In this document: piece by piece, positions 45,585-56,360 of the stretch | How the letters are laid out: every line of letters starts with the position of its first letter | Position numbering within the stretch: the stretch's first letter is position 1 | Source: Hyphomicrobiales bacterium | GTDB lineage: Bacteria; Pseudomonadota; Alphaproteobacteria; Rhizobiales; Methyloligellaceae | NCBI GenBank assembly: GCA_003228955.1 | Contig: QIGN01000165.1 | Span: 1-64,000, forward strand | Direction of reading: 5' to 3' | DNA: 64,000 nucleotides | The notes under the pieces: generated by a model | Seen by the model: only the letters and a program-made list of their open reading frames with translations | The model's database searches: none | Told to the model about the DNA's origin: nothing | Position numbers and translations under genes: made by a program

Positions 45585-47627
45585 CTAAATATCCAGATCC
45601 TCGGCGAATTCCGCGTTCTCCTGGATGAATTTGAATCGCTCCTCCGCCTTGTTTCCCATCAGCTGTTGTACCGCTTTTGCCGTGCTGGTGCGGGTTTCCT
45701 CGGATATCTCGACGCGGAGCAGCGACCGGCTTTCCGGGGCCATTGCCGTTTCTTTGAGTTGTTTGGGAAGCATTTCTCCCAACCCTTTGAAACGGCTCAT
45801 TTCCACTTTGCCACGGCCTGAGAATTCTTGCGCTAATATCGCCTCTTTGTGCGCCTCATCGCGGGCGTAAAATGTTTTGGCGCCCTGCGAGAGCTTATAG
45901 AGTGGCGGGACCCCGAGATACAGATGGCCGTTTTCGATGAGTTCCGGCATCTCGCGGTAAAAGAAGGTGATGAGCAGCGATGCGATATGGGCGCCGTCCA
46001 CATCCGCGTCGGTCATGACGATAACTTTTTCGTAGCGCAGTTCATCGTCCCGGTAAGTTGCTCCCGTACCGCAGCCCAGCGCCAGGATCAAATCGTTCAG
46101 CAGCTGGTTGTCGGCCTTTTTCGTGGAAGTGGCGTTGGCGACATTGAGAATCTTGCCGCGCAGGGGCAGCACGGCTTGCGTTTTGCGGTTGCGCGCCTGT
46201 TTGGCCGACCCGCCGGCGCTGTCACCCTCGACAATGAAGATTTCGGAGCCCAGGGCCGCGTTTTGCGAGCAATCGGCGAGTTTGCCCGGAAGACGCAGCT
46301 TGCGGGTGGCGGTTTTGCGGTTGATCTCGCGCTCACGTTTGCGCCGGGCGCGCTCATCGGCCCGATCAACAACCCAGTCCAGCAGCCTGTTGGCCTGGTT
46401 CGGGCTGGCGGTGAGCCAGTGCTCGAAGGCGTCGCGCACCGCCGTTTCGACAATGCGCGCCGCGTCGCCGGTCGCCAGCTTCTCCTTGGTCTGACCCTGA
46501 AATTCCGGTTCGCGGAGGAAAACCGACAGCATGGCGGCCGAAGTGCCGAGCACATCGTCGGCATTGATCCGCGCCGCTTTTTTGTTTCCCGACAATTCGC
46601 CATAGCTGCGCAGTCCCTTGGTCAGTGCGGCGCGCAGGCCAGCCTCATGAGTGCCGCCCTCGGGCGTCGGAACCGTGTTGCAATAAGAGTTCAAAAACCC
46701 GTCCGCACCGCCAATCCAGCTAACCGCCCACTCGACGGCGCCATGGCCGCCTTTCTTGTCGCTTCTGCCGGCAAAGGCGTCATTTGTGACTGTCGCCTGT
46801 CCCGCAATCCGGGTGGCCAGAAAATCCTTCAGCCCGCCGGGGAAGTGGAACACGGCGTCCGAGGGGGTCTCGTCCTTGCCGGTGATGAGGGCCGGATCGC
46901 ACGACCAGCGGATTTCCACGCCGCCGAACAGATACGCTTTCGAGCGCGCCATTGGGAACAATACCGATGGCCTGAACCGGGCCTTTTTGCCGAAGATTTC
47001 GTGATCGGGAAAGAAGCGCACTTTCGTGCCGCGCCGGTTTTTTATCTCGCCCAGTTCCTCCAGCGGGCCATCGGCGACCCCGCGCGTAAAAGTCTGCCGG
47101 TAGAGGCGGCGCCCGCGCGCAACCTCGACCTGCAATGTTTCCGACAGCGCATTGACAACCGAAACGCCGACACCGTGAAGGCCGCCCGATGTGTCATAGA
47201 CCTTCGAGTTGAATTTGCCGCCCGCATGGAGTGTCGTAAGAATGACTTCGAGCGCCGATTTGTCCTTGAATTTCGGGTGCGGATCGACCGGGATGCCCCG
47301 GCCATTGTCGGTCACGGTGAGCCAGCCGTCCTTGTCCAGATGCACGTCAATCCAGTCGGCGTGTCCCGCGACCGCTTCGTCCATGGAATTGTCGATGACT
47401 TCCGCGAACAGGTGATGCAGGGCCTTTTCGTCGCTTCCGCCGATATACATGGCCGGGCGCCGGCGCACGGGCTCCAGCCCCTCCAGCACCTCGATGTCGG
47501 CGGCGGTATAGCCCGCTTCCGCCCGGCCCGGTTTTGCCTTAGGCTTTGCGCGCGCCTTTTTCGGCACGATGGGCTGCGCTTCAAGGTCCGCCTCCAGCTT
47601 TGCAAAAAGATCGCGCGATGCGGCCAT
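45585..47627 (-). CDS. parE: DNA topoisomerase IV subunit B
   Basis: ATPase subunit of the chromosome decatenase. 680 residues from ATG 47627. GHKL ATPase with E-V-I-D-N-S-M-D-E, D-N-G-R-G-I-P, G-G-L-H-G-V-G-V-S-V-V-N-A-L; transducer domain; TOPRIM with E-G-D-S-A-G-G-S-A and D-A-D-V-D-G-A-H-I. Basic Ala/Lys-rich N-terminal extension (~residues 20-38). The length and G-Q-T-K-E-K-L region favour ParE over GyrB. Confidence 0.95.
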   Translation of the reverse strand: MAASRDLFAKLEADLEAQPIVPKKARAKPKAKPGRAEAGYTAADIEVLEGLEPVRRRPAMYIGGSDEKALHHLFAEVIDNSMDEAVAGHADWIDVHLDKDGWLTVTDNGRGIPVDPHPKFKDKSALEVILTTLHAGGKFNSKVYDTSGGLHGVGVSVVNALSETLQVEVARGRRLYRQTFTRGVADGPLEELGEIKNRRGTKVRFFPDHEIFGKKARFRPSVLFPMARSKAYLFGGVEIRWSCDPALITGKDETPSDAVFHFPGGLKDFLATRIAGQATVTNDAFAGRSDKKGGHGAVEWAVSWIGGADGFLNSYCNTVPTPEGGTHEAGLRAALTKGLRSYGELSGNKKAARINADDVLGTSAAMLSVFLREPEFQGQTKEKLATGDAARIVETAVRDAFEHWLTASPNQANRLLDWVVDRADERARRKREREINRKTATRKLRLPGKLADCSQNAALGSEIFIVEGDSAGGSAKQARNRKTQAVLPLRGKILNVANATSTKKADNQLLNDLILALGCGTGATYRDDELRYEKVIVMTDADVDGAHIASLLITFFYREMPELIENGHLYLGVPPLYKLSQGAKTFYARDEAHKEAILAQEFSGRGKVEMSRFKGLGEMLPKQLKETAMAPESRSLLRVEISEETRTSTAKAVQQLMGNKAEERFKFIQENAEFAEDLDI

Positions 47628-47739
47628 GTGATGTCACCAACTCCGGTCCGATTTTCGCGAATCTTACCAGATTCGCTGACGATTCATGGGTCGCACGAGA
47701 CTATGGCTTTGGCAAGGGCGGGAGGGGCTTTCGCTGAAC

Positions 47740-48123
47740 TCATGCGCGGCGCAGGCGCTTCACCAGAAAGGCGAGCGCGCATGTGAGCGCAATCATGCCG
47801 AGCTGATAAAACGGGACAAACACGAATACGAGACCATCCTGTGCGTCGGGTTCGGTATTGGTGATAAAGACGCTGACATAGGCATAAAGCCCCAGCCCCG
47901 CGATGACCGTCAGCCCGACGCCCAAGATGCCCGAGGCGATGGCGTCGCTTTTCAGCCGCCCCGCGGCAATCCATGCGATGGCATAAGGCGCGCCGAGCCA
48001 GGCGGCGAAACCGAGGCTCAGCGCAATGAGCGAAGCGGAAGAAAAATCGCCCGCATACGCCATGATGGCGAGCGACGCGGCAGCGGCGAAGGCGGCGAGG
48101 CTCTTAATGGCGCGGGTGAACAT
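47740..48123 (-). CDS. Multi-pass membrane protein, function unknown
   Basis: 127 residues from ATG 48123 (ATG 48159 in frame upstream is possible; neither has a good ribosome site). Four hydrophobic segments: ~8-24, 28-50, 58-82 and 97-118, with K-R-L-R-R-A at the C-terminus. No family recognised. Upstream on the same strand is a strong terminator-like hairpin (48194-48228), so its promoter is probably between 48124 and 48193, or the hairpin attenuates it. Confidence 0.75.
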   Translation of the reverse strand: MFTRAIKSLAAFAAAASLAIMAYAGDFSSASLIALSLGFAAWLGAPYAIAWIAAGRLKSDAIASGILGVGLTVIAGLGLYAYVSVFITNTEPDAQDGLVFVFVPFYQLGMIALTCALAFLVKRLRRA

Positions 48124-48193
48124 GACTGAACTATTGCCGGGTTTGGCCTGGATTGTCATGTGTTTCGCTTGCATCGGTACATGGCAAACACCA

Positions 48194-48228
48194 AAACCCC
48201 GCCGGGGTTTGCTTCCCCGGCGGGGTTT
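48194..48228. terminator. Strong bidirectional-looking terminator hairpin with no gene ending at it
   Basis: A perfect 14-bp stem: AAACCCCGCCGGGG (48194-48207) and CCCCGGCGGGGTTT (48215-48228), 7-nt loop. The minus strand has TTTT after the stem, the plus strand TTT. No annotated gene ends here on either strand, so an unannotated transcript, most likely from the minus strand right of it, or attenuation of 47740-48123, is implied. Confidence 0.8.
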
Positions 48229-48429
48229 CGAGAGGGTCGATCTCAAGATGGGGCTTTTTGTGCTTTGCGGGGAAGGGCTCGGTCTGGCTCCTGGTGAGGG
48301 GGAAAATTCTCTTGCAGAGCCAACCGGCCTCATCGGCCCGCCTCGTGTCACGCCCCGCCCGGTCATGCCGGGCTGATCAAGCGCGGTTGCGGGTATCGGG
48401 AGGGGTGGCCGGCGATATTACGCGCTGAC

Positions 48430-48822
48430 CGGGGTCAACTATCGCAGGCTGTCGCGAATATCCGCGCGCGCGCTTTTCAAACGTCTGATTTGAATGTCGG
48501 TAGCCTTTAGCCGCCCTGATCGGGCGCAGGGCCTTTAAGGTCTGCCTTCAAGGCCTTTCGCGCCGTCTGCCGCAGGGCGGCACTGGCTGGTCCGGAGGTG
48601 TCATTTTCTTAAACCTCCCTGTTGTTGCAAGGGTAATGGTGGCGCAATGGGAACGAAGCGTCAAATCACGAATTGCCGCAGGCGCGGGAACCTTCGTGAA
48701 CAAGGGGATTGCCCTTGCCGGTCTGAGGGGGCTCAGCATTCAGCATTTGCTAACCCTGTCGGTTACCCCTTCCTTTACGCCCCGCTGTTATTGTTTCACC
48801 CAATAATACGGGGAATGGGTCT
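48430..48822. other. Structured gene-free stretch, candidate small-RNA region
   Basis: No coding frame supported. Contains a near-symmetric hairpin GGCCTT (48530-48535) t AAGG tctg CCTT c AAGGCC (48550-48555), with a shorter CGCCC/GGGCG hairpin just before it (48512-48525). Together with the orphan terminator at 48194-48228 it could be a minus-strand non-coding transcript. It is not recognised as 6S, tmRNA, SRP or RNase P RNA. Confidence 0.35.
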
Positions 48823-49128
48823 ATGGGTATTCTTTTTCGATATGCCTTCCTGCTGGGTCTCGGGCTGGCATCGATCTTTGCATTTGTGAGCGCGACCGCA
48901 GTCACCGGACAGCGCCTGGCGGCCAGCAGCGGCTATGTTGTTCAGGACCCGGCCGACATGACTTTCGTGGTTCTTGCCCTCATTGGGGTTCTGGGGCTGA
49001 TTTCGGTCGTAAAATTCATCATGTCCGGGTTTCCGTCGATGATGCGCGGCTGGTATGAGCGTCACAAGAGCCAGATCACGGCGCTGACAATGGTCGGCGT
49101 GATTGGCGCGGTGTTTCTGGTCGTCTAG
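48823..49128 (+). CDS. Small membrane protein, function unknown
   Basis: 101 residues from ATG 48823, GGGGAATGGG just upstream. Three hydrophobic segments (~4-26, 47-66, 84-101) and a soluble loop with R-G-W-Y-E-R-H-K. No known family recognised. Stands alone between the structured intergenic region and the glnA terminator. Confidence 0.75.
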   Translation: MGILFRYAFLLGLGLASIFAFVSATAVTGQRLAASSGYVVQDPADMTFVVLALIGVLGLISVVKFIMSGFPSMMRGWYERHKSQITALTMVGVIGAVFLVV

Positions 49129-49294
49129 GCGAGGATGCAAATAAGGTTTTTGGTTACTCGGGGGGAGCCTCTCACCGGATATCCGCTCCAACCGGCGCAA
49201 CTCGATGAAGGGATGCGCCCGAGGTGCGGTCAGACCAACTGGGGAAGGCGCGTTTTGGCGCTGGTCTGTCTGGTCCGGGTATGGCGGGGCGAAA

Positions 49295-49329
49295 AAAATG
49301 GGGCAGCCCAGTATGGGCAGCCCCATTTT
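49295..49329 (-). terminator. Terminator downstream of glnA
   Basis: AAAATGGGGCAGCCCA (49295-49310) pairs with TGGGCAGCCCCATTTT (49314-49329), 16 bp with one mismatch and a 3-nt loop, flanked by A-run and T-run, so it can act in both directions. It lies 24 bp after the glnA stop at 49354. Confidence 0.9.
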
Positions 49330-49353
49330 CTATTGTCGTGAACGAATTGCGCT

Positions 49354-50763
49354 CTAGGCGCTGTAATACATATCGAACTCGACTGGGTGCGGCATCATCT
49401 CGGTGCGCTCGACCTCTTCCATTTTCAACTCAAGATAGCCGTCGATCTGGTCGTCGGTGAAGACACCGCCCTTCTTGAGAAAGTCGCGGTCGCCATCGAG
49501 GCATTCACAGGCTTCACGCAACGAACCGCAAACGGTCGGGATGCCTTCGAGTTCTTCCGGCGGAAGATCGTACAGGTTCTTGTCCATGGGATCGCCCGGG
49601 TCGATCTTGTTTTCGATGCCGTCCAGGCCGGCCATGAGCATGGCCGAAAAGGCCAGATAGGGGTTTGCCATGGGGTCGGGAAAGCGCACCTCGACGCGCT
49701 TGCCATTCGGGTTCGCCACATGGGGGATACGGCAGGATGCGGAACGGTTGCGGGCCGAATAGGCCAGCAGAACAGGCGCTTCATAACCCGGCACCAGACG
49801 CTTGTAGGAGTTGGTGGACGGGTTGGTGAAGGCGTTCAGCGTCTTGGCGTGTTTCAGGATGCCGCCGATATAGTGGAGGCAGGTCTCCGACAGATCGGCA
49901 TATTTATTGCCGGCGAAGACCGGCTTGCCCTTCTTGAAGATCGACTGGTGGACATGCATTCCGGTCCCGTTGTCGCCAAAGACGGGCTTGGGCATGAAGG
50001 TCGCCGTCTTGCCGTAGGCCTGAGCGACCTGGTGGACGACATATTTATAAATCTGAAGCTGGTCGGCGACCTCGGTCAGGGCCGCATATTTCATGCCCAG
50101 CTCGTGCTGGGCGGCGCCCACTTCATGATGGTGCTTCTCTACCGTCACGCCCATTTCGGACATCACCGAAAGCATTTCGGAGCGAATGTCCTGAGCTGAA
50201 TCGACCGGGGGAACCGGGAAATAGCCGCCTTTGTTGCGCGGCCGGTGGCCGAGATTGCCCATCTCGTATTCGGTGTCCGTATTGGTCGGCAGGTCGATCG
50301 AGTCGAGCCGGAATCCGCAGTTATAGGGATCGGCGGCAAAGCGCACATCGTCGAAGATGAAGAATTCCGCTTCGGGACCGAAATAGACCGCGTCGCCGAC
50401 GCCGGACTGCTGCATATAGGCTTCGGCTTTGCGCGCGACGGAGCGTGGATCGCGCTCATAGAGCTCGCCCGTGGTGGGTTCGATGATGTCGCAGAAAATC
50501 GCCAGCGTCGTCTGCGCGAAAAAAGGATCGAGTGTCCCGCTGGCGGGATCGGGCATCAGCGCCATGTCCGACTGGGAAATATCCTTCCAGCCGGCGATGG
50601 ATGATCCGTCGAACATGATGCCATCGGCGAAGGCGGCCTCGTCCATGGTCGACACGTCCATGGTGAGATGCTGCATTTTGCCTCTGGGATCGGTGAATCT
50701 CAGATCGACGAATTTGACGTCCTCATCCTTGATCTGTTTCAGAACCTTACTTACGTCTGCCAT
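49354..50763 (-). CDS. glnA: Glutamine synthetase, type I
   Basis: Makes glutamine from glutamate, ammonia and ATP. 469 residues from ATG 50763 (AGGGGAAG upstream). Signature F-D-G-S-S-I-x-G-W, E-F-F (metal ligands), H-H-E-V-G-x-A-Q-H-E, the ATP site [16 protein letters not shown] and R-I-P; adenylylation Tyr in N-L-Y-D-L-P-P-E-E near residue 397, so GlnE regulation is expected. Follows glnB with an 80-bp gap. Confidence 0.98.
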   Translation of the reverse strand: MADVSKVLKQIKDEDVKFVDLRFTDPRGKMQHLTMDVSTMDEAAFADGIMFDGSSIAGWKDISQSDMALMPDPASGTLDPFFAQTTLAIFCDIIEPTTGELYERDPRSVARKAEAYMQQSGVGDAVYFGPEAEFFIFDDVRFAADPYNCGFRLDSIDLPTNTDTEYEMGNLGHRPRNKGGYFPVPPVDSAQDIRSEMLSVMSEMGVTVEKHHHEVGAAQHELGMKYAALTEVADQLQIYKYVVHQVAQAYGKTATFMPKPVFGDNGTGMHVHQSIFKKGKPVFAGNKYADLSETCLHYIGGILKHAKTLNAFTNPSTNSYKRLVPGYEAPVLLAYSARNRSASCRIPHVANPNGKRVEVRFPDPMANPYLAFSAMLMAGLDGIENKIDPGDPMDKNLYDLPPEELEGIPTVCGSLREACECLDGDRDFLKKGGVFTDDQIDGYLELKMEEVERTEMMPHPVEFDMYYSA

Positions 50764-50843
50764 TTTCTTCCCCTGTTTCGCCGAGGATACTCATCCTGGC
50801 CCATTTGATCCGACTTGTCGTTTCACTCAATGAGAGGGTCGCC

Positions 50844-51794
<951 letters not shown>

Positions 51795-51798
<4 letters not shown>

Positions 51799-53315
51799 CC
51801 GCGGGCCGGGATATTACGGGCCCTGCTCCGGAACTGCTCACCAGCGAGGAGATGGCGCGCGCGGACCAACTGACAATTGAGGCTGGCACGCCGGGTCTTG
51901 AGCTTATGGAAGCGGCTGGGCGGGCGGTCGCCGGCGAGGTTGCGCGACTGGCGCCGCAGGCCCGCGACGTGGTGATCCTGTGCGGACCGGGCAACAATGG
52001 GGGCGACGGATTTGTGGCCGCGCGGCTGCTTCAAGAGCAGGGCTATCATGTTCGCCTGGGATTGCTCGGCAAGCGGGATGCGCTGAAAGGCGACGCGGGC
52101 GAAATGGCCCGGCGCTGGGAAGGGGGCATCGGGCCTCTGGAGCCTGGTATCGTCGCGGGAGCAGAGGTCATTGTGGATGCGATTTTTGGCGCCGGTCTCG
52201 CACGTTCCGTAAAAGGGATCGCTGCTGAAACCATTGCGGCCGTGAACGCATGCGGTATGCCCGTCGTCGCGATCGATGTGCCGAGCGGGATAGACGGGAC
52301 CAGCGGGGCGGCGAGGGGTGTTGCGGTCATGGCTAATTCAACAGTCACATTCTTCCGCCGCAAGCCCGGTCATCTGCTGCTGCCGGGCAGGGTTCATTGC
52401 GGAGTGGTGCGCATCGCGCAGATCGGCATCGGGGCCGGTGTGCTGGAGACCATAAAACCCGCCACCTTTGCAAATGCACCTGAATTTTGGTTCGAAGCCT
52501 TTCCGAAGACCGCTTTGGCAGGCCACAAATATGACCGTGGCCATGCGCTTGTCGTCTCGGGCGGACCGGAGGCCACGGGGGCTGCGCGGCTGGGCGCGCG
52601 CGCCGCTCTGCGCATGGGCGCGGGACTGGTGACGCTGGCCGGGTCGAAGGCCGCCACGGCTGTGAACGCCGCTCATTCCACTGCCGTAATGGTTGCGTCA
52701 TTCAGCGGCGCAAGGGGGCTTGCGGATATCCTGAAGGACACGCGCATAAATTCAATCCTCATTGGTCCGGGCGCCGGGGTGGGGCAGGGGACGCGCGATC
52801 TCGCCGCCGCCGCGTTGGGAAGCGGTGCGGCCTGTGTACTGGACGCCGATGCGCTGACGTCATTCGAGAAGAGCCCGGGGGTTCTGTTTGCCGCCACCTC
52901 GGGGCGCGGGGCGAGCGTCGTGCTTACGCCCCATGAGGGGGAATTTTCCCGCCTGTTCGCAAAAACCGTGTCCGGCGGCTCGAAGCTGGAACGCGCGCGC
53001 GCGGCGGCCCGGCTGAGTGGCGCAACTGTCATTCTCAAGGGGGCCGATACGGTGATAGCGCACCCGGAGGGCCGCGCCGCGATCAACGGCAATGCGCCGC
53101 CCTGGACGGCAACGGCGGGGTCCGGTGACGTGCTGGCCGGGATTGCCGCCGGGCTGCTGGCACAGGCCATGCCCGGCTTTGAGGCCGCCTGCGCCGCCGT
53201 TTGGCTGCACGGGGAGGCGGCAGCCCGGTTTGGGCCGGGTCTGATCGCGGAAGATTTGAGTGAAATTATGCCAGAAGTCCTGCGTGCGCTTGATGTGGAC
53301 CGCTCTATCGGGTAG
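51795..53315 (+). CDS. nnr: Bifunctional NAD(P)H-hydrate epimerase / ADP-dependent dehydratase
   Basis: Repairs damaged hydrated NAD(P)H. 506 residues from ATG 51795. N-terminal YjeF_N epimerase (~15-220) with C-G-P-G-N-N-G-G-D-G, D-A-I-F-G-x-G and the D-V-P-S-G-I-D-G motif. C-terminal ribokinase-like dehydratase with G-H-K-Y-D-R-G, I-G-P-G-A-G, L-T-P-H-E-G-E and A-T-A-G-S-G-D-V-L-A-G. Its end overlaps the convergent glycosidase gene by 11 bp. Confidence 0.96.
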
Positions 53316-54519
53316 CGCTGCCCGCCGCGCCCGCTCTCCAGAAGGGTCTGGGCCGCAAGCGCTGCTTTAACGTCCAGATTCGGGCATAGGCCTGTTCGAT
53401 CCGCGTGCGCGGGATCGTTCCGTTGAGAACCGCATCGCGCAGGATTTTTGTTGCCCTCGCCACGAAATTCGGGTCGGAACCCGATGACGAGAACATCAAA
53501 ATGTCGTTGCCGCTCTGAACCGCTTTGATCAGCGTGGTTCGCAGATTGTAATATTTACGGATCGCGGCCATTTCCAGATCATCCGTGATGACGACGCCCT
53601 GGAAACCGATTTTCCCGCGTATCCAGCCTTCGATCGCGGTGGGGGTCAGCGTGGCGGGCAGGCGCTGGTCGCCGGAAAGCGCCCGGTGGTAGAGATGCCC
53701 CACCATAATCGTGTCGACTGCGCCTTTTCGGACCAGCATCCGGTACGGCTCCAACTCGACCTCCTTCCAGGTTCTGGTCAGGTCCACAAAGCCCTTGTGG
53801 GTGTCGGTAAAGCTGCTGCCATGCCCCGGAAAATGCTTTATCGAGGTGAGAACATTTTCCTTCCGGTGCGCGGCAATGAAGGCGCCCGCAAAGGCTGCCA
53901 CGCGCGACGGATCCGCGCCATAGCTGCGTCCGAGCCGGCCGATGATCGGATTGCGCCGGTTGAGATTGAGATCCACAACCGGGCCGAAATTAAGGTTGAA
54001 ACCCGCGCTCGCGAGTTCCCGCGCCATGGTTTGGTAAATTCGGCGCGCTTTGTCCGGGGTGTAGAGCCGGGCGATTGTTTGTGCGGTCGGAAACCCGCGG
54101 AAGCCCTTTTTGGGGGACAGGCGCTGCACGCGGCCACCTTCCTGGTCCACGGAAATAATCGGCGGCAGGGAGTATCCCGTGTTGAGAAACTTCGCGTTCA
54201 TCGCGCGCACCTGGGCGGGCGAGCGGATATTGCGGTCCATCAGGATGACGCCGCCGATTTGTCCGGTTGCGATCAGCCGGGTTATCCGGCGCACGGTCTT
54301 TCCTTCCGGAGCCGTGCCGGCAAATCCGATCAACAGCATTTGCCCGATCATGGCATCAAGGTTGCGCGTATGCGTGCCGGCCCGCGCGGGCGCCGCCAGC
54401 GCGGTACAGGCGGCAAGGACCAGAACCGGGAGTGTGAGATCGCGCAGAAGAGTTGTTTTCAAAAGAACGGCGCCTTTCAAACGCAAGGGCAGACGAAAGC
54501 GTGCCAATCGTCTGCCCAT
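53305..54519 (-). CDS. Exported glycoside hydrolase family 3 enzyme, NagZ-like beta-N-acetylhexosaminidase
   Basis: 404 residues if ATG 54519 is used; a TTG inside (54461) or ATG/GTG upstream to 54582 also possible. A signal peptide ends near A-P-A-R-A. GH3 TIM barrel: V-D-Q-E-G-G-R-V, N-F-G-P-V-V-D, K-H-F-P-G-H-G-x-x-x-x-D-T-H general acid/base motif, and nucleophile Asp in V-I-T-D-D-L-E-M. NagZ is normally cytoplasmic; this exported version should act on periplasmic or external peptidoglycan or glycans. Confidence 0.9.
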   Translation of the reverse strand: MGRRLARFRLPLRLKGAVLLKTTLLRDLTLPVLVLAACTALAAPARAGTHTRNLDAMIGQMLLIGFAGTAPEGKTVRRITRLIATGQIGGVILMDRNIRSPAQVRAMNAKFLNTGYSLPPIISVDQEGGRVQRLSPKKGFRGFPTAQTIARLYTPDKARRIYQTMARELASAGFNLNFGPVVDLNLNRRNPIIGRLGRSYGADPSRVAAFAGAFIAAHRKENVLTSIKHFPGHGSSFTDTHKGFVDLTRTWKEVELEPYRMLVRKGAVDTIMVGHLYHRALSGDQRLPATLTPTAIEGWIRGKIGFQGVVITDDLEMAAIRKYYNLRTTLIKAVQSGNDILMFSSSGSDPNFVARATKILRDAVLNGTIPRTRIEQAYARIWTLKQRLRPRPFWRAGAAGSATR

Positions 54520-54653
54520 CAATGGCCGTGCTGGCCATTCCTGCTGACATATATGACTGATCGTTGACGCCAGAGCCAGCAAATGACAAAGAATTGCACT
54601 ATGGACGGTTTAATCAGCCGGATTTGTGGCGATATATGGCATATGGGACAACG

Positions 54654-56351
54654 ATGAGACGCGCGCTCTATCTCGCATTGGCAATGCTGGCGAGCCAGAC
54701 ATCCGTGGCGGTCGCCATCCCCGCGGAGGATGCGGTGTTGCGCGCGCGCGAAGGCGCGGCCAATTTGCTGCGCGGAAAATACCGCGATGCGATCCTGTCC
54801 TTTGACAGCGCCTTGAAGGCCGATGACCTGGCCGATGTGCGCCGGGCGAATATCCTGAATGACCGCGGAGTCGCCAAGTGGCGGCTCAAGCGCCCCAGGG
54901 AGGCGATTGCGGACTTCAACAATTCCGTCGAACTGTTTCCCGACTATGCCATTGTCTACAACAATCGCGGCAATGCCCTGCTGGACATGGGCGAGGCGGA
55001 ACAGGCCTTGCTCGATTTCAGGCGCGCAATTGAGCTTGCGCCCAATTATGGCGCGGCCTTCAACAATCGCGGCAATGCCCTGCTGGCGCTGGACCGCATG
55101 GAGGAGGCGCGAAAGGATTTCCGCAAGGCGATTCAACTGATGCCCGCCAATGCGGTTCCCTTTAACGGGCGCGGCAAGGTGCACGCGGCGCTTGGGCGGC
55201 CTTTTGCGGGCGTGCGCGACTTTTCACGAGCCCTGAATCTCAATGCGAAATATTCCGGCGCGCGCAAGAACAGGGGCGCGGCTTATCTGGAACTTCAGCG
55301 CGATAACGACGCCGTACTGGACTATACGGAGTTGATTGCCCAGAATCCGGAATCGGCGGAGTTCTATTTTGCCCGCGGTTCAGCTTATGCGCGCACGCGC
55401 CGCTACAATTCCGCGGTGAAGGATTTTACCAAGACCATCGGCATCGATCCCGGTCACGCGGCGGCCTATCGCGAGCGGGGGGTGGCTTTTCTACGGATCA
55501 AGAAGCTTGAGAAGGCGCGCGCGGATCTGGTGATGTCCCTGTCGCTGGACCCTGGCAATGTCAGCGCGCTGACGGAAAACGCCTACGTTTATTTGCGGCT
55601 GGGCATCGCGGAGGAGGGCCTGATACAAGTGGACAAGGCCCTTTCAACCGAGCCTGGCAATGCGGAGGCCCTTGCGGCCCGGGGGCAGATTTATGAGTCT
55701 CTCGGCCGGGGTGAAGAAGCGGTAACGGACTACAAGGCGGCTCTGGCGGCAGACTCAGGTATATTGAGCGCGCGCATCCGCCTGCGGAAAATGGGCGTCG
55801 TGCCGCCACCGCCGCCACCGCGCGAAACGTTTGGCAAACCCGTCAAGGGCTGGGTGATCAGCAAGGCGCCCGCCGGCCACTATCTTGCCACCAACCGCAG
55901 ATATCCCAAGGTGCGGGTGCGGCTTGAAATGTACGGGCCGGGGAAACCGGAAATCGTTGACTGGACGCCCATGAAGTACAGCCTGAAGGGTATTGCGGTG
56001 CTGCGATACCGGGCTGGTGCGCTCGGCGACGGCGCCACCGGAAATTACGATTATTCAGCAATCATTGATCTGTGGAAGGCCAAGGTCGTCGCCGTCGAAC
56101 CCTACAGCTGGGGAGACAAAAAGGCGCGCTGGGACTGGAAGATGGCCTCTGTCACCGTCACCGACCCGGATGGTATCGCGAACGAAGTGACCTTGCGCAC
56201 TGCGCCGCTCGACACCTTCGGCCGGGGCGATCAGTTCTGGGCCAATGACGGGTGGTGGTCACAGGGAGGGCGTTCCGCGCCGCATCCCCGCCCGCAGCCA
56301 AGACGGCGCCAGCCAAGTGGCGGCGGTCTGTTCGACTGGCTGTTCAACTAG
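54654..56351 (+). CDS. Exported TPR-repeat protein
   Basis: 565 residues from ATG 54654; the longer open frame lacks a signal. Signal peptide, then about nine tetratricopeptide repeats (~residues 30-380) with A-Y/N-N-R-G-N-A-L-L and A-L-x-D-F-x-x-A-I pattern. A Pro run at ~385, then a ~150-residue C-terminal domain rich in Trp, Tyr and charge (W-D-W-K, V-E-P-Y-S-W-G), ending in G-L-F-D-W-L-F. Probably a periplasmic protein-protein adaptor; the C-terminal domain is not recognised. Divergent from the glycosidase gene (134 bp). Confidence 0.85.
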   Translation: MRRALYLALAMLASQTSVAVAIPAEDAVLRAREGAANLLRGKYRDAILSFDSALKADDLADVRRANILNDRGVAKWRLKRPREAIADFNNSVELFPDYAIVYNNRGNALLDMGEAEQALLDFRRAIELAPNYGAAFNNRGNALLALDRMEEARKDFRKAIQLMPANAVPFNGRGKVHAALGRPFAGVRDFSRALNLNAKYSGARKNRGAAYLELQRDNDAVLDYTELIAQNPESAEFYFARGSAYARTRRYNSAVKDFTKTIGIDPGHAAAYRERGVAFLRIKKLEKARADLVMSLSLDPGNVSALTENAYVYLRLGIAEEGLIQVDKALSTEPGNAEALAARGQIYESLGRGEEAVTDYKAALAADSGILSARIRLRKMGVVPPPPPPRETFGKPVKGWVISKAPAGHYLATNRRYPKVRVRLEMYGPGKPEIVDWTPMKYSLKGIAVLRYRAGALGDGATGNYDYSAIIDLWKAKVVAVEPYSWGDKKARWDWKMASVTVTDPDGIANEVTLRTAPLDTFGRGDQFWANDGWWSQGGRSAPHPRPQPRRRQPSGGGLFDWLFN

Positions 56352-56360
56352 GTCATGAGC

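Noticed and set aside
45849-47786. 645-codon plus-strand frame opposite parE
   Set aside because: Antisense shadow; parE on the minus strand is unmistakable and the frame has no motif.
48430-48822. 6S RNA or other known housekeeping RNA
   Set aside because: Several hairpins are present, but I could not recognise the open central bubble of 6S RNA or the conserved cores of tmRNA, SRP or RNase P RNA.
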